From assembly GCF_029784155.1 (NCBI RefSeq), contig NC_073693.1:288148875-288212874 (forward strand): a DNA stretch of 64,000 bases, written 5' to 3'. The position numbers were made by a program, and so were the translations under genes. Shown in pieces: positions 11,870 to 23,150 of the stretch (its first letter is position 1; each line of letters begins with the position of its first letter). The notes below the pieces were generated by a model that searched no databases, was not told the origin of the DNA, and saw only the letters and a program-made list of their open reading frames with translations. Source of the DNA: Uranotaenia lowii. Lineage: Eukaryota; Arthropoda; Insecta; Diptera; Culicidae.

Positions 11870-12490
11870 GTGTTAAATTTTGTAGAATGTCGCGAATATT
11901 CGTCGACACGTCTCATCTCAGCGCAAACTTAGTGATGACGCAACAATAATACATCGGTTTAGGCAAATGTCAGTTGAAACGGAATGTTAGGTATATGAAT
12001 AATAATTAGCAACGCAAAGAAGATCAGAAAACTCAAAGTCATTCTATTGTGATCTAGAAGTACCTTCTCAAAAATTTAGGGAATTTATAATAGATTTAAT
12101 TGAACTTCAGTGAAGATTTGTGAGCACCCACATATGAATATTCCTCCAAACAGTAAGTTTAACTTAAATTGCACAGTCAGATTTTAACGCTGTATATCAT
12201 GAAATTCACAGTACTTTCGATCATCAAACTGACCACTTAGAAACACGAGAACATCAACCGACTATTCGGAACATTCGCAGGCCTTAAGGTGAATACTTGT
12301 GATTTGAAATGTACCCCTTTTAAGTAGTTATTATCACAACAGGCGCGATACGATACAATCCGTTGGTTTCAAACAGTTCTCAGACAGGTACAGAAATTCG
12401 ATCGGAAATTATCAAGGTTATGATATTCACAACGATTCGAGGTCGCTCACATATGAGTTTATAGGAAGAAGCAGTAAACGTAAGACATTT
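11870..12490. other. Mixed-composition island, possibly transcribed
   Basis: This stretch is less AT-rich and less repetitive than its flanks, with CG dinucleotides (for example ATGTCGCGAATATTCGTCGAC at 11886). Potential splice-donor-like strings occur (CAGTAAGT near 12150, AAGGTGAAT near 12287). There is no long open frame: the first ATG at 11886 opens only about 20 codons. It could be a 5' untranslated exon or a regulatory region; nothing in the sequence decides this. Confidence 0.25.
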
Positions 12491-13985
12491 ATATTACTTT
12501 AAAGATATTCTCTAACCATTGTTATTTTAGAAATATTTTAATACACACCTACGTATTAAACTATTGGAATCGTTTGCTTCCCGAAAACTCCACATAGAAT
12601 GTGGTTTAATTATTAAATTCATAACATTTGAATTACACTTTTTAACGGAGCATACTCGGCATGCGACAAAACAAGATATCTCGTATTTGGTCCCCAATGT
12701 TTCTATATTGAAGTTTTTTTTAAGCCCAATTTTAAACTAAAATCAAGAAAATTTAATCCAAAAATCTGATGATTTTTATCTCTTACTTTTTTTATTTGAT
12801 TTATTTTCATCAAAGGCTAGATTCTTTGAATTTGCAAAATTGTTTATAAAATTGAACTTGTTTGATTTTAGTACAGAATTTGTTTTTTTAGAAATGGAAG
12901 GCTCTGCATAAAAGCTTATTTTTTGATCAAATCAACTAAGTTTGATCTACCAGACTCTTAAACAATATCAAAGATTTTAACTATCGATGAAAGCGAATCT
13001 AGCTTACCTCTTAGGTATCGGATCCATTTTCTAAATTAACAATTGAATACGAAAATATTTCATGTAAAAGAATTTAAAATCAAATAATCATAAAGTTGCA
13101 AACATATTTTTTTTAAATTTTTTTTGTAGTCGTATGTTGTCGCGCAAAAGTCATAGGTTAAAAATCAGTCAGGTTCTTCCTACGGCCCTGGAAGAAGTTG
13201 TAATTTATTTTTTTTGAATTTCTATAAAGTTAGAAAAAAATTCTATTTTTAGAGAGCGTTGTATCTCTGATACAAGAATATCTGGGCAATTTTTGAGTCC
13301 TTGATTAAATGAAGTGTAGTAAATAAATGAAAATCAGCTTTTGGTTTTTATGTATGTTTATAGGTTCATAAGTTATGAAAGATCAATTTTACCTTAAACT
13401 GATCAACTTAAAAATTTCCACACGCAAGTGATACGCAAAATCTGTTTATTGTTTTATAATTAAGGCTGCTAAAATCTTACAAATTTAGTTATTGAAACAT
13501 AGGAACCAAAAATGCTGTTCCCATGCGTAATCATTACAAACCTTTTAGGTTGAATCACCGAACTACAGATATTGTTTTGTCAATAAATCAGAATTTCGCT
13601 AAGTCATGTCGATAAGAAATCTTTAATCGTTTAGTCTTTATTATAAAACTTTAATTATTTCTGCCATTAATCAAGAACAAAAAAATTTCATTTCATTATA
13701 CAATTTTAACTTTGCTTGAAACGAAAAATCATGACTTAACTAACTCCTATGTTACGTTTTTCCAATTGACAATATTGTATCAATGCCTTCATAAGAACTC
13801 AATATAAAGCTTAAATCCTACAAAAAATCTGAATGATTGTGGGACAAATGCAACTGAAAACAAGTGACGTACATACATGATCAAGTTAATTATATATAAT
13901 TTTTTGGTTTAATAGGGACTGCTATTTTATGATAGTTAACAACCTATCGTAGAAAAAAATCGAGAAATAAATTTAACTTGGATAA
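12491..13985. other. AT-rich intergenic DNA
   Basis: Nothing recognised apart from simple A/T richness. Confidence 0.5.
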
Positions 13986-13989
13986 ACTT

Positions 13990-14056
13990 CGGGGGCTGCA
14001 CAAACCTGTCTCCATGGCCGCATGTGACCCGCAGGCCACGGGTTACTCGTCCCTGA
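13990..14056. mobile_element. Right terminus of a hAT-like element (fragment)
   Basis: The sequence ends GGCCACGGGTTACTCGTCCCTG and, reverse-complemented, starts CAGGGACGAGTAACCCG followed by GTGGCCTGCGGGTCACATGCGGCC. The pattern of a CAGGG start followed by CCCGCGGGCC-like G/C blocks is a familiar hAT terminus. I found no left end preceded by the expected octamer ATCTATTG, so only a fragment is claimed. Confidence 0.5.
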
Positions 14057-14085
14057 TCTATTGTACATCTATTGAAAATTCTTAG

Positions 14086-14243
14086 AACTCTCTGGAGCCA
14101 CCTTTTCATTAGAATTTTCTAGTTCAGAAACCTTAACTAATTTTTTTTAATCTACGTTTTACCATGAAATTATTCTTATTTTGAAAACCCGGGTACACTC
14201 CTGAATTCGAGGATTTATTTAAACTATTACTCTCTGGAGCCAC
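14086..14243 (-). repeat. Pair of minus-strand copies of the dispersed GTGGCTCCAGAGAGTA motif
   Basis: Two copies in the same orientation (14086-14101, one mismatch; 14228-14243, exact) lie 142 bp apart, start to start. The DNA between them is AT-rich and does not appear to repeat. Confidence 0.7.
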
Positions 14244-14329
14244 TTTTAAAATTTTTGTCTTATGCTTCGAAGTCATCTCAAACCTTGATTGTTTGAGTTA
14301 AAATGACAATTAATACCGAATCTAAACTA

Positions 14330-15600
14330 ATGAATCACCCCGCACCTTAAAGACATGTTTCATTCATTCCGACGTGACTATCGAAAGCCTATTGTAAATA
14401 AAGACGTCAACACCGAATCCCCTCTCCTTCTTGGTATTGGTTTGCTACTGCTGCTACTCTGATCTGACTTATGTTGTTCACCACACGGATTTCGGTAGGA
14501 CCCCGTTTGCAGATTTATTGCTCTGCTACAGCTAAATTCTCGTAGATGCAATTTATGGCTGATATGTTATACTTCATTGCCATGCTACTGCCACTAGCCA
14601 ACATTTTTATGGTTTTGCAAAATTTGTTTGAGTTGCCTGCAAATGTGCACTGTTTTTTTTTTTGCCCTGTTCACAACTTTTTTATTTACAGTTGCAATTC
14701 AATATACGAAAAGGGGTCTGGTGAACCAACCTTCACCAGTAAGGTTGCACTTGGCAGCAAGACTTCCTCCTCCTGTCCTGAGGGCTTTGCAGAGCGGGAA
14801 AAAAATCTCCTCGTGCTGACGGATTAATTTGGATTTATTGGTTCAGTGAGCTGAACCAGCTAACAGATGGATTTTGGTTGCCTTCGGGCTAGAAGTTTCT
14901 GCTAAGTAAATCTTGTGGGTCAGCTTTCTGAAATTTTCCAGGGTAAAACCCAGAGATTTTTTTCAAGAATTTTTACTGTATTTAAATTTGGCGTTTATTT
15001 TAAAAGTGGTACTAACCTAACAAAAAACGGATAACCATTCATCATGTTGCAGTCCTGAAGGTAAAAAATATCAAAACGTATAGAGATATGAAAAGGCCCC
15101 ATGGGCTTTCACCTTCAATAAAAAAAAAAAACAATGAACACCATTCAAGATCTCGAAACTGCACTAATCCATTAGGGGCCGGGAAAAAAGGCCAAACCCG
15201 AAACAAAAAAAAATCTCAATGTTACCCTTCAATTCCCGGCCATTGCAACAAGAGGTGACATAACTTCAGGCAATTTGACTAATAAGTAAATTTATTATTT
15301 GTGTACACCGGGCATCATTGTGCAGATTGCGCTTTGCGCTCAGTGTCTAATGTTTTGTTTTGCCAACAACGAACGAACGAACGATGTCATCGGTTTACAC
15401 CATGAGCTGCAGCTAGCAGTTGTGTTGCAAAAGCCAGAAAACCAAGCTCTTTACTTTATGTACTTTGCGTGTTTCAGACATTTTGCTCTCGACAATAGCA
15501 CCCGGCACCCAGAGGTTGCTCGAATTGCTAGTGTTTGTTGCCGCATGGTTTGGGGATTGTCCGTGAATGGAGCGCTGAGAAGTTTTCGAGTGAATAATTA
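14330..15600. other. Mixed-composition islands without an assigned gene
   Basis: Two blocks (about 14400-14830 and 15290-15600) are GC-richer than the surroundings, with higher sequence complexity and short CTG/GCT and ACGA runs. Open stretches of 93 and 100 codons exist on the plus strand, but neither shows a protein family, and both start and stop without consistent splice or translation context. They could be conserved non-coding elements or untranslated exons of a host gene. Confidence 0.3.
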
Positions 15601-15631
15601 GACTTTTTCAATAACTTATTGGGTCTCAGGA

Positions 15632-16240
15632 GTCGTCAAAAGAGGTTGTCCATATTATCTGTTCACTATTTTTGCGATATTGGCTTGATTAGACATCGGA
15701 TTGTAATGAAAATTTACACATGGTAGTTTTCAAGCACGGGTAATAGATTTAAGGTGTGATTTTTGGCAAAGGGACGGTAAAAAGTCTTCCATAATAATTT
15801 TCTAATGTTTTTTCAATAATCACGTTATTAGGCATCACATCGAGGAAAAATTTTAAACACGAGAGTTTTAAAGGACGAAAAATCGATTCCTGATTTTGAA
15901 CTTTTTATAGACGATAAAAAAGGGGTTATCCATATTAACTGTTTAATGTTTTTGTAATAATTGCTTTATTATGCAGGGAATCCGGACAAAAATTCATTCA
16001 CGAACGCTTGATTCCTGGGTTCAAATTTTGAATCAAGCGACAGATTTTTTTTGTTTTCGCAATATGCATTGGATCGAGAAGAAAATCCATGCACGGAAAT
16101 TTTGCAGCACGAATGATCTATTGATGATTTTAAAATTTGTATCATACAATAGGAAAAGGGTCGTCCATATTAACTTTAAAATGTTTTATAAATAATTTCG
16201 TTAATATATATCCGACCAATACGAAATTCGTACACCCGCG
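15632..16240. repeat. Degenerate tandem repeat, unit about 115-140 bp
   Basis: Successive units begin at about 15643, 15782, 15922, 16035 and 16157, each opening with a variant of GGTCGTCCATATTAAC. Each then carries a TTTTTGCGATATT-like segment, a CATCGGAT segment, and CACGAGAGTTTT followed by GACGA..AATCGATT. Divergence between units is high. The same family reappears at 63730-64000, where the match to the consensus is better. Confidence 0.65.
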
Positions 16241-16794
16241 TTTTAATTATTTTTTTAAATTTCAGCTTGGTAGACAAACAAATGAGCTAATGACAAATGA
16301 TTGATGCATGATGATGAATATTTGAATGATGATGAATATTTTAAGCAATTTTGTTGTGAAATTACATCCCAATACCATTCATAAACGAACTCCTTCCCGA
16401 TCAGAAGAGCATATCAAAATCGTTACTCAAACCTATCTCAGCGAGATATTTATAACTTATTCAGTTATAGTTTTGATATGAGATTTGTTGTTAAGGTTAT
16501 TTCGAAAACCGAATTATATCTACTTTTGATAAAAACAATTTGTGCAAACGCACTTTTGGGAGCTTTGAGATGAACTTTATAGATTTACCTATATGAATGA
16601 AAATAATAATTTTTAAGACATGGTTCCATTAATATTTTCAATCTGTATACTTTATTCGACAGAAGTATGAGTCGAAAAAAAATGCTAGGAAGTGCTGTTC
16701 TTTTCTTCTGTTTTGATCTTCCTGCTTTATTGGATTTTGGTAGCCTTTTTTGTAGTATTCCTTGTTGAATCCCGATAATCGTATTCCAATTCAT

Positions 16795-17085
16795 TCTAAT
16801 TTCAAAGCATCAGGTTAAACTTTTATGTATTCCAGCCTGCCTGCCCGCACGCATCCCTTTTCAAATTCCAATAGTCTGATTCCTCAAGTAAACCTATAGA
16901 AATTCCCATTGTCCAGTTTTAATCCACGCAAATGGCTGACTGATTCCCGTGCACGTTACCACTGTAAGTTCCAATAGTCCAATTCCGATCCACCAAAATT
17001 CCAATACATCAGGTAAACTTATATAAATTCCCATTGGTCACTTTCATAAAACCGAAATAGCTGCCTGCCTTTACGCGCTTGAAAA
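16795..17085. repeat. Degenerate tandem repeat of about 134 bp
   Basis: The phrase ATTCCAATA, then ATCAGGTAAACYTATA, then AAATTCCCATTG and later GCTGCCTGCCT recurs around 16866 and 17000. A partial earlier copy lies around 16805 (CATCAGGTTAAACTTTTATG). Copies are diverged. The family is unknown. Confidence 0.45.
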
Positions 17086-17278
17086 ACGCTTCTAAACAAG
17101 CAGCCTGCATCGGCCTATGTAGAATCTGTAGGAAAATAAACGTCTTCTCCCTAAGAAGCTCGAGAAAACTCAAAATTTTAAATGATTTCGAATGTTTTTC
17201 TTCACTATCTTTCTCACTTTTCAAAAGTGTATCCCAATCGAATCCTTTCCCCCATTCCACCAACTAATTTATTTGCCA

Positions 17279-17345
17279 GGATGCAGAGGTAACTTCGGTC
17301 TTAAAGCACAATATTATTTGTTTATCCCTTTCACTCTTTGAAATC
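17279..17345 (-). repeat. Fragment of the GCTTAGCTTAGCTT/ATGCAGAGGT interspersed repeat
   Basis: GGATGCAGAGGTAACTTCGG followed by TCTTAAAGCACAATATT is the reverse complement of 57560-57605. It is therefore a 3' fragment of the same interspersed family, in the opposite orientation. Confidence 0.6.
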
Positions 17346-18060
17346 TATCATTGGACGTTTTTGATGTTCAAAGGAAGAGCATTAGTTTTGGACATTGAAT
17401 GTGCTGTTAATCCTAGATCCCATTCTTTTGGCCTTTGAACAAAATTGATAGGGGCAATCACGAAGTTTTTTTTTTCAAGTAGTGGCTCCAGAGAGTAAAT
17501 CATCATTAAGATCCATGAACAGAAGAAGGCACGTACAACAAAATGTAATGTGATTTGAGTCACAGGCACTAATTGCAAATATTTTATCGGAAGCAGGCAA
17601 ATCATTTAAATTTAGTTCACAACAATATCTTTACAATTGCGTCTTATCTGAGTAATGAAGTTCTGAAGTTCGAAACAACTAGTTTTGTTTGAAGTAATCT
17701 CATTCGAAAAATAAACAAATTATTTGACTCTATTTGTTTCGAATCAAATCTTCATTTTTACTTATAAACATGCTTTGAAATGTACAAATCCCGATCCCCG
17801 AGAATAGGAATGTGTTGGAAAATTGAACATTCTATCTGGAATGCTCTAAAGATTTTGGGTTATTAAATAAGCCGAAAATTATGTTTGAAGGGTATTGCCC
17901 GGTTTCACCTGGCTTGCCCGGATACTTAATTTACGTTCGGAAAAAAAATCTGCCAACCTTATTCTAAATAAACGAAGGTTTCGTTTCGATTGAAAATGTC
18001 AACTCTTAGTTGGGAAGAGATTTTTCGCACATGGATCATTACTGAATCATTCAACATTGC
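17346..18060. other. AT-rich DNA with one dispersed motif and one MITE scrap
   Basis: Contains the exact dispersed motif at 17482-17497. A scrap of the GGTTGCCAGA MITE family lies at about 17888-17960 (TTGCCCGGTTTCACCTGGCT and, further on, CTGCCAACCTTA). No gene is supported. Confidence 0.5.
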
Positions 18061-18061
18061 C

Positions 18062-18150
18062 AACCAAGGTTAGTTTTAGCTTAGCTAAGTTGACTTCTCA
18101 TATCCACCATAAATTGTGGAACCCGAAACGAAGAATTCATATAACTATAT
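18062..18150 (+). repeat. 5' fragment of the GCTTAGCTTAGCTT interspersed repeat
   Basis: TTAGCTTAGCTAAGTTGACT followed by TCTCATATCCACCATAAATTGTGGAACCCGAA resembles 57186-57245. The matching 3' half lies 1.5 kb away at 19685, suggesting that this copy was split by an insertion or rearranged. Confidence 0.55.
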
Positions 18151-19680
18151 TTATCATTTTAAATAATCTCATGTTATCATTGCTAACCCTCACCGTCCCT
18201 GAAAATTTTACCCGTTACAGTCCATGGAGTGTCAATTTGACATTCCTGACGAAAATCAATATATCTCTCTTGTTTCTCAACCGCTTTTTAAAAATTTATA
18301 GTTTTGGGAACTTTGTAATGTAACTCAAGTATGTTTTTCAGACATCATTTATATACAACACTTCAGTCATTCGTTGTTCAAAGTCTAAGAAAAATCCGAA
18401 AAAATATAACTAAGTCTTAAAAAATCCGAGAAATGGCAAATTGAAAAAAAGTATAAAAAACAGTTACCATTGAAAATTTGTCAAAAATTTTGCTTTTCGC
18501 GTTTTAAATATCTAAACATGCAAAACTGTGCCAAATTACGTCAACTTTTCAATCCTCTTTTCAAAATGTATCAGGTACCAAAGATTTAAGCCATTTCTAC
18601 GGTTCATTAGTTGAAAAGTACGGTTTTTACACCACTTTTTAGCATTTTTTGGGGTCATGATCTTAAAAAAATTCAAAAAATAATTCCTTATGAGCTACGT
18701 ATAGCTTCTGACTTCAGCTTTCGTGGACACTAAGTGAAATTTGTTTTAGAGTATTCCGTAGCTAATCTACAGTTTATTTCCGAAGCATGTTTTTTTCGAT
18801 TTTTTTTGTTAGACTTTGAATAACGGAAAACGGAATGGTTGTAGGTGAACAATGTCTAAAATATATTTGAGTTACATTACAGGGTTTCTTAAACAGTATA
18901 TCTTATGAAAATCGGTTGAGAAACAAGAAAGGTCTCTCAAGGTCTGATTAGGATATTTCTTGTCCTGGACTTACAGGGTGCGTCCATAAAAAAGTATTTA
19001 TGCAAACTTAGAGATTTTTAATATTCATGGACTCTTCAGATTTTTTTTGTTGATGTACCCGAATTAAGTTAATGATTAGAATGTGGAATAAGAGAGTGTT
19101 TTTGTATGCCCCCATCATGTTTGTAAAATGCCGCTACCCTTAAATAACAGGTTAATTGGAATGAATATACGATTTTTATCATTAAAACTTCGAATTCAAG
19201 CTCTAATTAACCCCTTTAGAGAAAATTTAAGGTCTCAAATCAGATTTGATAAAGTTTTTCTTATGGATGAATTGCCTCCATAATACGGCAACCCTAATTT
19301 CTGTTTTATTCTATAAAATAATAAAAGAAATAAATTTTTCATAAAACTTCAGCTTTGTCGTATGAAAGTTACAGTTTATAGCATTTCCAATGAAATTATA
19401 CGGAAATATTGTCAAAAAAACAGAGATTTTGCCTAAAACATAAATAGGCGCATTTAGCTCGCACGGTTTTAGGTTCGGCGATTTTGACAACAGTTATAAT
19501 AAAATCGATTTCTCAAAAACTGAAGGAGATTTTTTCAACATAAAAATTACTCCAATGTGTAGAAAACAGATGCCTGCTCATGTGTATATAGTTTTTGTAC
19601 ACATATTGGATGCAATATTTGAGAAAATCAGTATTCTTCGTAATAGGCGTATATTGCCCGCTCCTCCCTTAGAAAAAGTT
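18151..19680. other. AT-rich DNA between the two halves of an interspersed repeat
   Basis: Probably the interrupting sequence of the repeat copy whose halves lie on either side. Near 18973 it contains CAGGGTGCGTCCATAAAAAA, which resembles the end of a common insect DNA-transposon family. No partner end and no reading frame were found. Confidence 0.4.
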
Positions 19681-19684
19681 CTAC

Positions 19685-19870
19685 TTCGCTAACGGTTACC
19701 ACTCCGTGATTTACCGAGGCCATCAACTTTGCGCAGAGGCCAATAGAATGGAGCTTAGGAATAGCAACATTTTCTGAGTGCAGAAAGATACTTTCTCTTT
19801 AAAATATTATCAACAACGGCACCGGCCACGTCCTAGTAGTCAATGCGGGATGAAGAAAGGATTGTTAGTA
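19685..19870 (+). repeat. 3' portion of the GCTTAGCTTAGCTT interspersed repeat
   Basis: GGTTACCACTCCGTGATTTA, then CCGAGGCCATCAACTTTG and GGCACCGGCCACGTCCTAGT match 57387-57535 closely, in the same orientation. Confidence 0.65.
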
Positions 19871-20955
19871 AGATACTCTGAAGCAAGGATCTAAGGATAG
19901 GCGTTATGTTAGTAAGCGAAAGAACAAAGATCAGGATTTCTTTGGAAAATGTTAATTTTTTCAACACCTTCTATGCTCCCCTATATTTCTTAAGGAAATT
20001 TCTATCTCAATGTTAGAGCCGTTTTTAGCAGAATTTTGTATTAAAGTTATCACATTAATAAAAAATGATAGTTCTAATAAAGCTAGCTGGTTTCCCTAGC
20101 TGTGATCCCTATTTCTTCGAATAAGTTGCTTATCGATTTTAAATATTTCTGATATCCATAAAGATTTCAAAGTATGATCACGCTTATTCATAATTTGATG
20201 ACAGTTGTTATTTGATTTGAAAATTTTTTGATGCGGAGCTCATCTACGCTTCATGTTAATTAATAAAAAAAAAATCAATTTAAAAAAAAAATTCAAATTA
20301 TAAAAAAAAAATTAATGCTGCTTTTCCTTCCAAAAAGCGAAAAGCTTAAAATTAGCAGATGTCGCTTCACGATGATAACGAATAAAGCATTTTCCACAAA
20401 GTTGTACATAAACCTCAGTGTTTAAAAAGTCTCTAATAAAATTAAAATAATATACAAATTCATCGATTCTTACCATCAAAATATTAAACTACCTATTTAG
20501 AGAATTATTAATTCGATTTAAAATTAATCATCATCAAAGTTGGGAGCAAGTGCATTAAATTGTAAATAACAATAATGAAAGTACTTAGCTTTGTACCTAT
20601 TCCGATGTCTTTTCAAACCTGTAAGCCATCATCAACCTTACCTTTATACCAGCATCCAAGTGCACAACAAGTGCAATTTTGCATTATGACAGCCCTTGGG
20701 GTGCTATGCTGCATCATACGAAAATCAAAATGCAACTAGCATTGTTTAACGTTGCATAATGCTTTTGAAATGCAACATATCTCGTAATTAGAATAACAAA
20801 TACTATATTTTCTAAGAATTAAATTTTCATTACACAAGATTGCTTTAATGCTTTTTAGCACTATGTAAGCACTACAGTGGCTTTAAGACAAAGCACATTA
20901 CCATGCTAAATTAATGCACATTTAGGGCAAATAGGGTTTTTTTAAGATATACCGC
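19871..20955. other. AT-rich intergenic DNA
   Basis: No genes. A block around 20650-20930 repeats short phrases such as TGCAACATA/TGCATAATGC but has no clean period. Confidence 0.5.
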
Positions 20956-20957
20956 GG

Positions 20958-21060
20958 ACCTGATAGGTTCACAAGTAGAAGAGTCACTGATAAATTTCCG
21001 AGCCAAAGATGTCGTGAGATCGATTCCAGGTCATCTTCAGCCGAAAAATAAAAAAAAAAT
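20958..21060 (+). repeat. Possible tRNA-derived SINE fragment
   Basis: GAGATCGATTCCAGG at 21016-21030 resembles the RNA polymerase III B box (GGTTCGANTCC), and an A-rich tract follows 15 bp later. No convincing A box sits at the expected distance upstream, so this is only a weak SINE candidate. Confidence 0.25.
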
Positions 21061-22069
21061 CATGTAGGCAACTCATGGAGTTTGTTTACCAACAAAACAC
21101 AGAAAGGCTAGGCAAACAATCTTATGTTTTGTAAACAAACTCATTGAGAGCCTCGCTCACTCCTCGCCTACTTATTGTAAAAGTCGGAGAACCTTGTGTT
21201 TTAAAAAACCTTGGGTTGAAGAAAAGCAGAGTATATACGGACGATAGTATTGGCGAAAAATTGGCCTCAGTCATAACCTCAAATTTGGATTTGCTGGTGG
21301 CCTCACCAGTGATGCTAGGTGCGTTGCAGAAATCAGTATTTCAAACTAATTACAATATTTCTGAATTGATTGAATTTTTTAACTATCAACAGCTAAACGT
21401 TTGAATTCATTACGGGGCGTCCCTAGATGGATGAAGATAAGCCAGCTTTTGTTAGTGAATTTTCAAGGTAAATTCAAACATCTGAAATATATTTTCATGT
21501 AGGTACTGCTTTGTAGATTAAAAAAGAGTTGTTTCTAACTTCTAAACGAATACAAAATCATTCACTGTTACAAACAAGTAAATTAATCAAAGCCCCGTCT
21601 ATTTTGACTTTGAAAATAATCGCCTACATGCTCTGACCATTTCAAACATATCCACATAACTCGCTACATCATTTAAGTTTGCGATACAGTAAGTTGTTTT
21701 TTCGCTCAGATAAATGATGCGTTTCATTTCACATTCGAATAGAAATCTACGGGAAAGTTGAAAATTCTAGGAACTCATGAAAAGGTTTTTCAATAACAAT
21801 GCAATTAAAAAATGTAATCATTTTCCAAATATCAATGCATTTGGCAGCCCTGAACACCCAAAACATCAAAACACGAACATCTGTGTATCGCTTTTCGACA
21901 GGGCGAATTTGTCGATATTAGTACCGGAAAATCGCGTTCATCGTGCGCCCTTCTCAAAAATCGATTCTGTTCTCCCATGGTTTGAGGTTAGGGTTGAGGC
22001 CTCCTGCTAAGGTGGTGTTCGTGTAGAACTGTCAATATATCCTAATAAATTTACAGGCTCTTCGAGCAA
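21061..22069. other. Intergenic DNA, no supported gene
   Basis: Open stretches of 86 codons (21144-21404) and 77 codons (21777-22010) have no recognisable family. AGTTTGTTTACCAACAAAAC near 21076 and TTTTGTAAACAAACTCATTG near 21126 form an imperfect inverted repeat of about 17 bp. Nothing else seen. Confidence 0.4.
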
Positions 22070-22364
22070 GTTCACTGGTGTTGGGAAAAAGTGGTAGAAA
22101 TTTAGACATCTTGAAAATTTTACCATGAAAAAATGTTTTCAAGATCTTGGGGCGTTGTATTTTTTTTTACAGCACTGTTTCTATTTCAGCCGTATGTGAT
22201 AGGAATATCGCAATTTTTTGCATCACGGCATGCGAAAAATACAACACGTGTTGACAAAAAAAACTTCAAGGCCACAGATCTTGGAAATGTTTTTGCATGG
22301 CAAAATTTTCAAAATGTGCTAAGAGTGTCAAAATTTTTACAACTTTTTCCCAACACCAGTGAAC
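22070..22364. mobile_element. Palindromic MITE (295 bp)
   Basis: The left end GTTCACTGGTGTTGGGAAAA is the exact reverse complement of the right end, and imperfect complementarity continues for about 95 bp per side (GAAAATTTTRCCATG, TTTYCAAGATCT). No coding capacity. No clean target duplication is visible (flanks GAGCAA and ACCAAT), so the superfamily is open. Confidence 0.65.
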
Positions 22365-23060
22365 ACCAATATCTATAAACGAATGAGTGCCACTGATGTT
22401 GAAAACATAACTCGAGCCTATTTTATCAAATGAAATGTAGAATATCATATGAGTTATTGTTGAAATGGTTCGTATTTTGTGTCAATGAAATGAGTAAAAA
22501 AATACACCTAGAATTATTTAAAGTATCTGGTAATTTTCAGATTTTAAAATCATCTAAAACTTAAGAATACAAAAAAGGCAACAATACTTACACTTTTCCT
22601 ATGTCCAAAAACAGCTGGCTTGTACTAATTTGGGAATTTTGAATCCAAATATGAATTAAGTTTTTTTCTACCAGCTTTAGTTTTAGGGATTCAAACGATT
22701 GAAAACGGTTGAACTTTTAGCATCTTGTTTTTTTTTGTAATCCAATTTTTAAAGACATGAATACCCCAGGAATCGTAAAGCGTCTCTTAGTAATAGACTA
22801 AATAATAACTTTTACATCTTTTTGGCAAAACTGTAGAATGTTTTTAGACACTCCAATGAAAAGTTTTGAATGAATAATACAATAATATATTCGAAGATCC
22901 CACAGCTCAGGAGTGAGTCCCGTGGGAAAAAGTTTTACATTGCTTTAATCAACCTGTTTTTAATTCAAGAGAGAGAATTTTTGTTTTGTTGCGATTATAG
23001 TCGATTTAACATCTTTATGTCATTCGCGACTTATACCAACGATGCAGTTGGCGGACTGTG
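22365..23060. other. AT-rich intergenic DNA
   Basis: Nothing supported. Confidence 0.5.
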
Positions 23061-23150
23061 ATTGAAAAACTTATCCCAACTCTTGGGCTCGAACTCACGA
23101 ACTCGGCAAGAAAATTTCAAAAACTACTTTCTTCGCAGACATAAAGGTTA
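22980..23150 (-). repeat. Possible tRNA-derived SINE
   Basis: On the minus strand, CGTGAGTTCGAGCCCAAG (about 23080-23098) matches a polymerase III B box. An A-box-like string (GTCTGCGAAGAAAGTAG) lies about 45 bp upstream. The body downstream shows no poly(A) that I can pin down. A genuine tRNA gene is unlikely, because no acceptor-stem pairing is visible. Confidence 0.35.
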
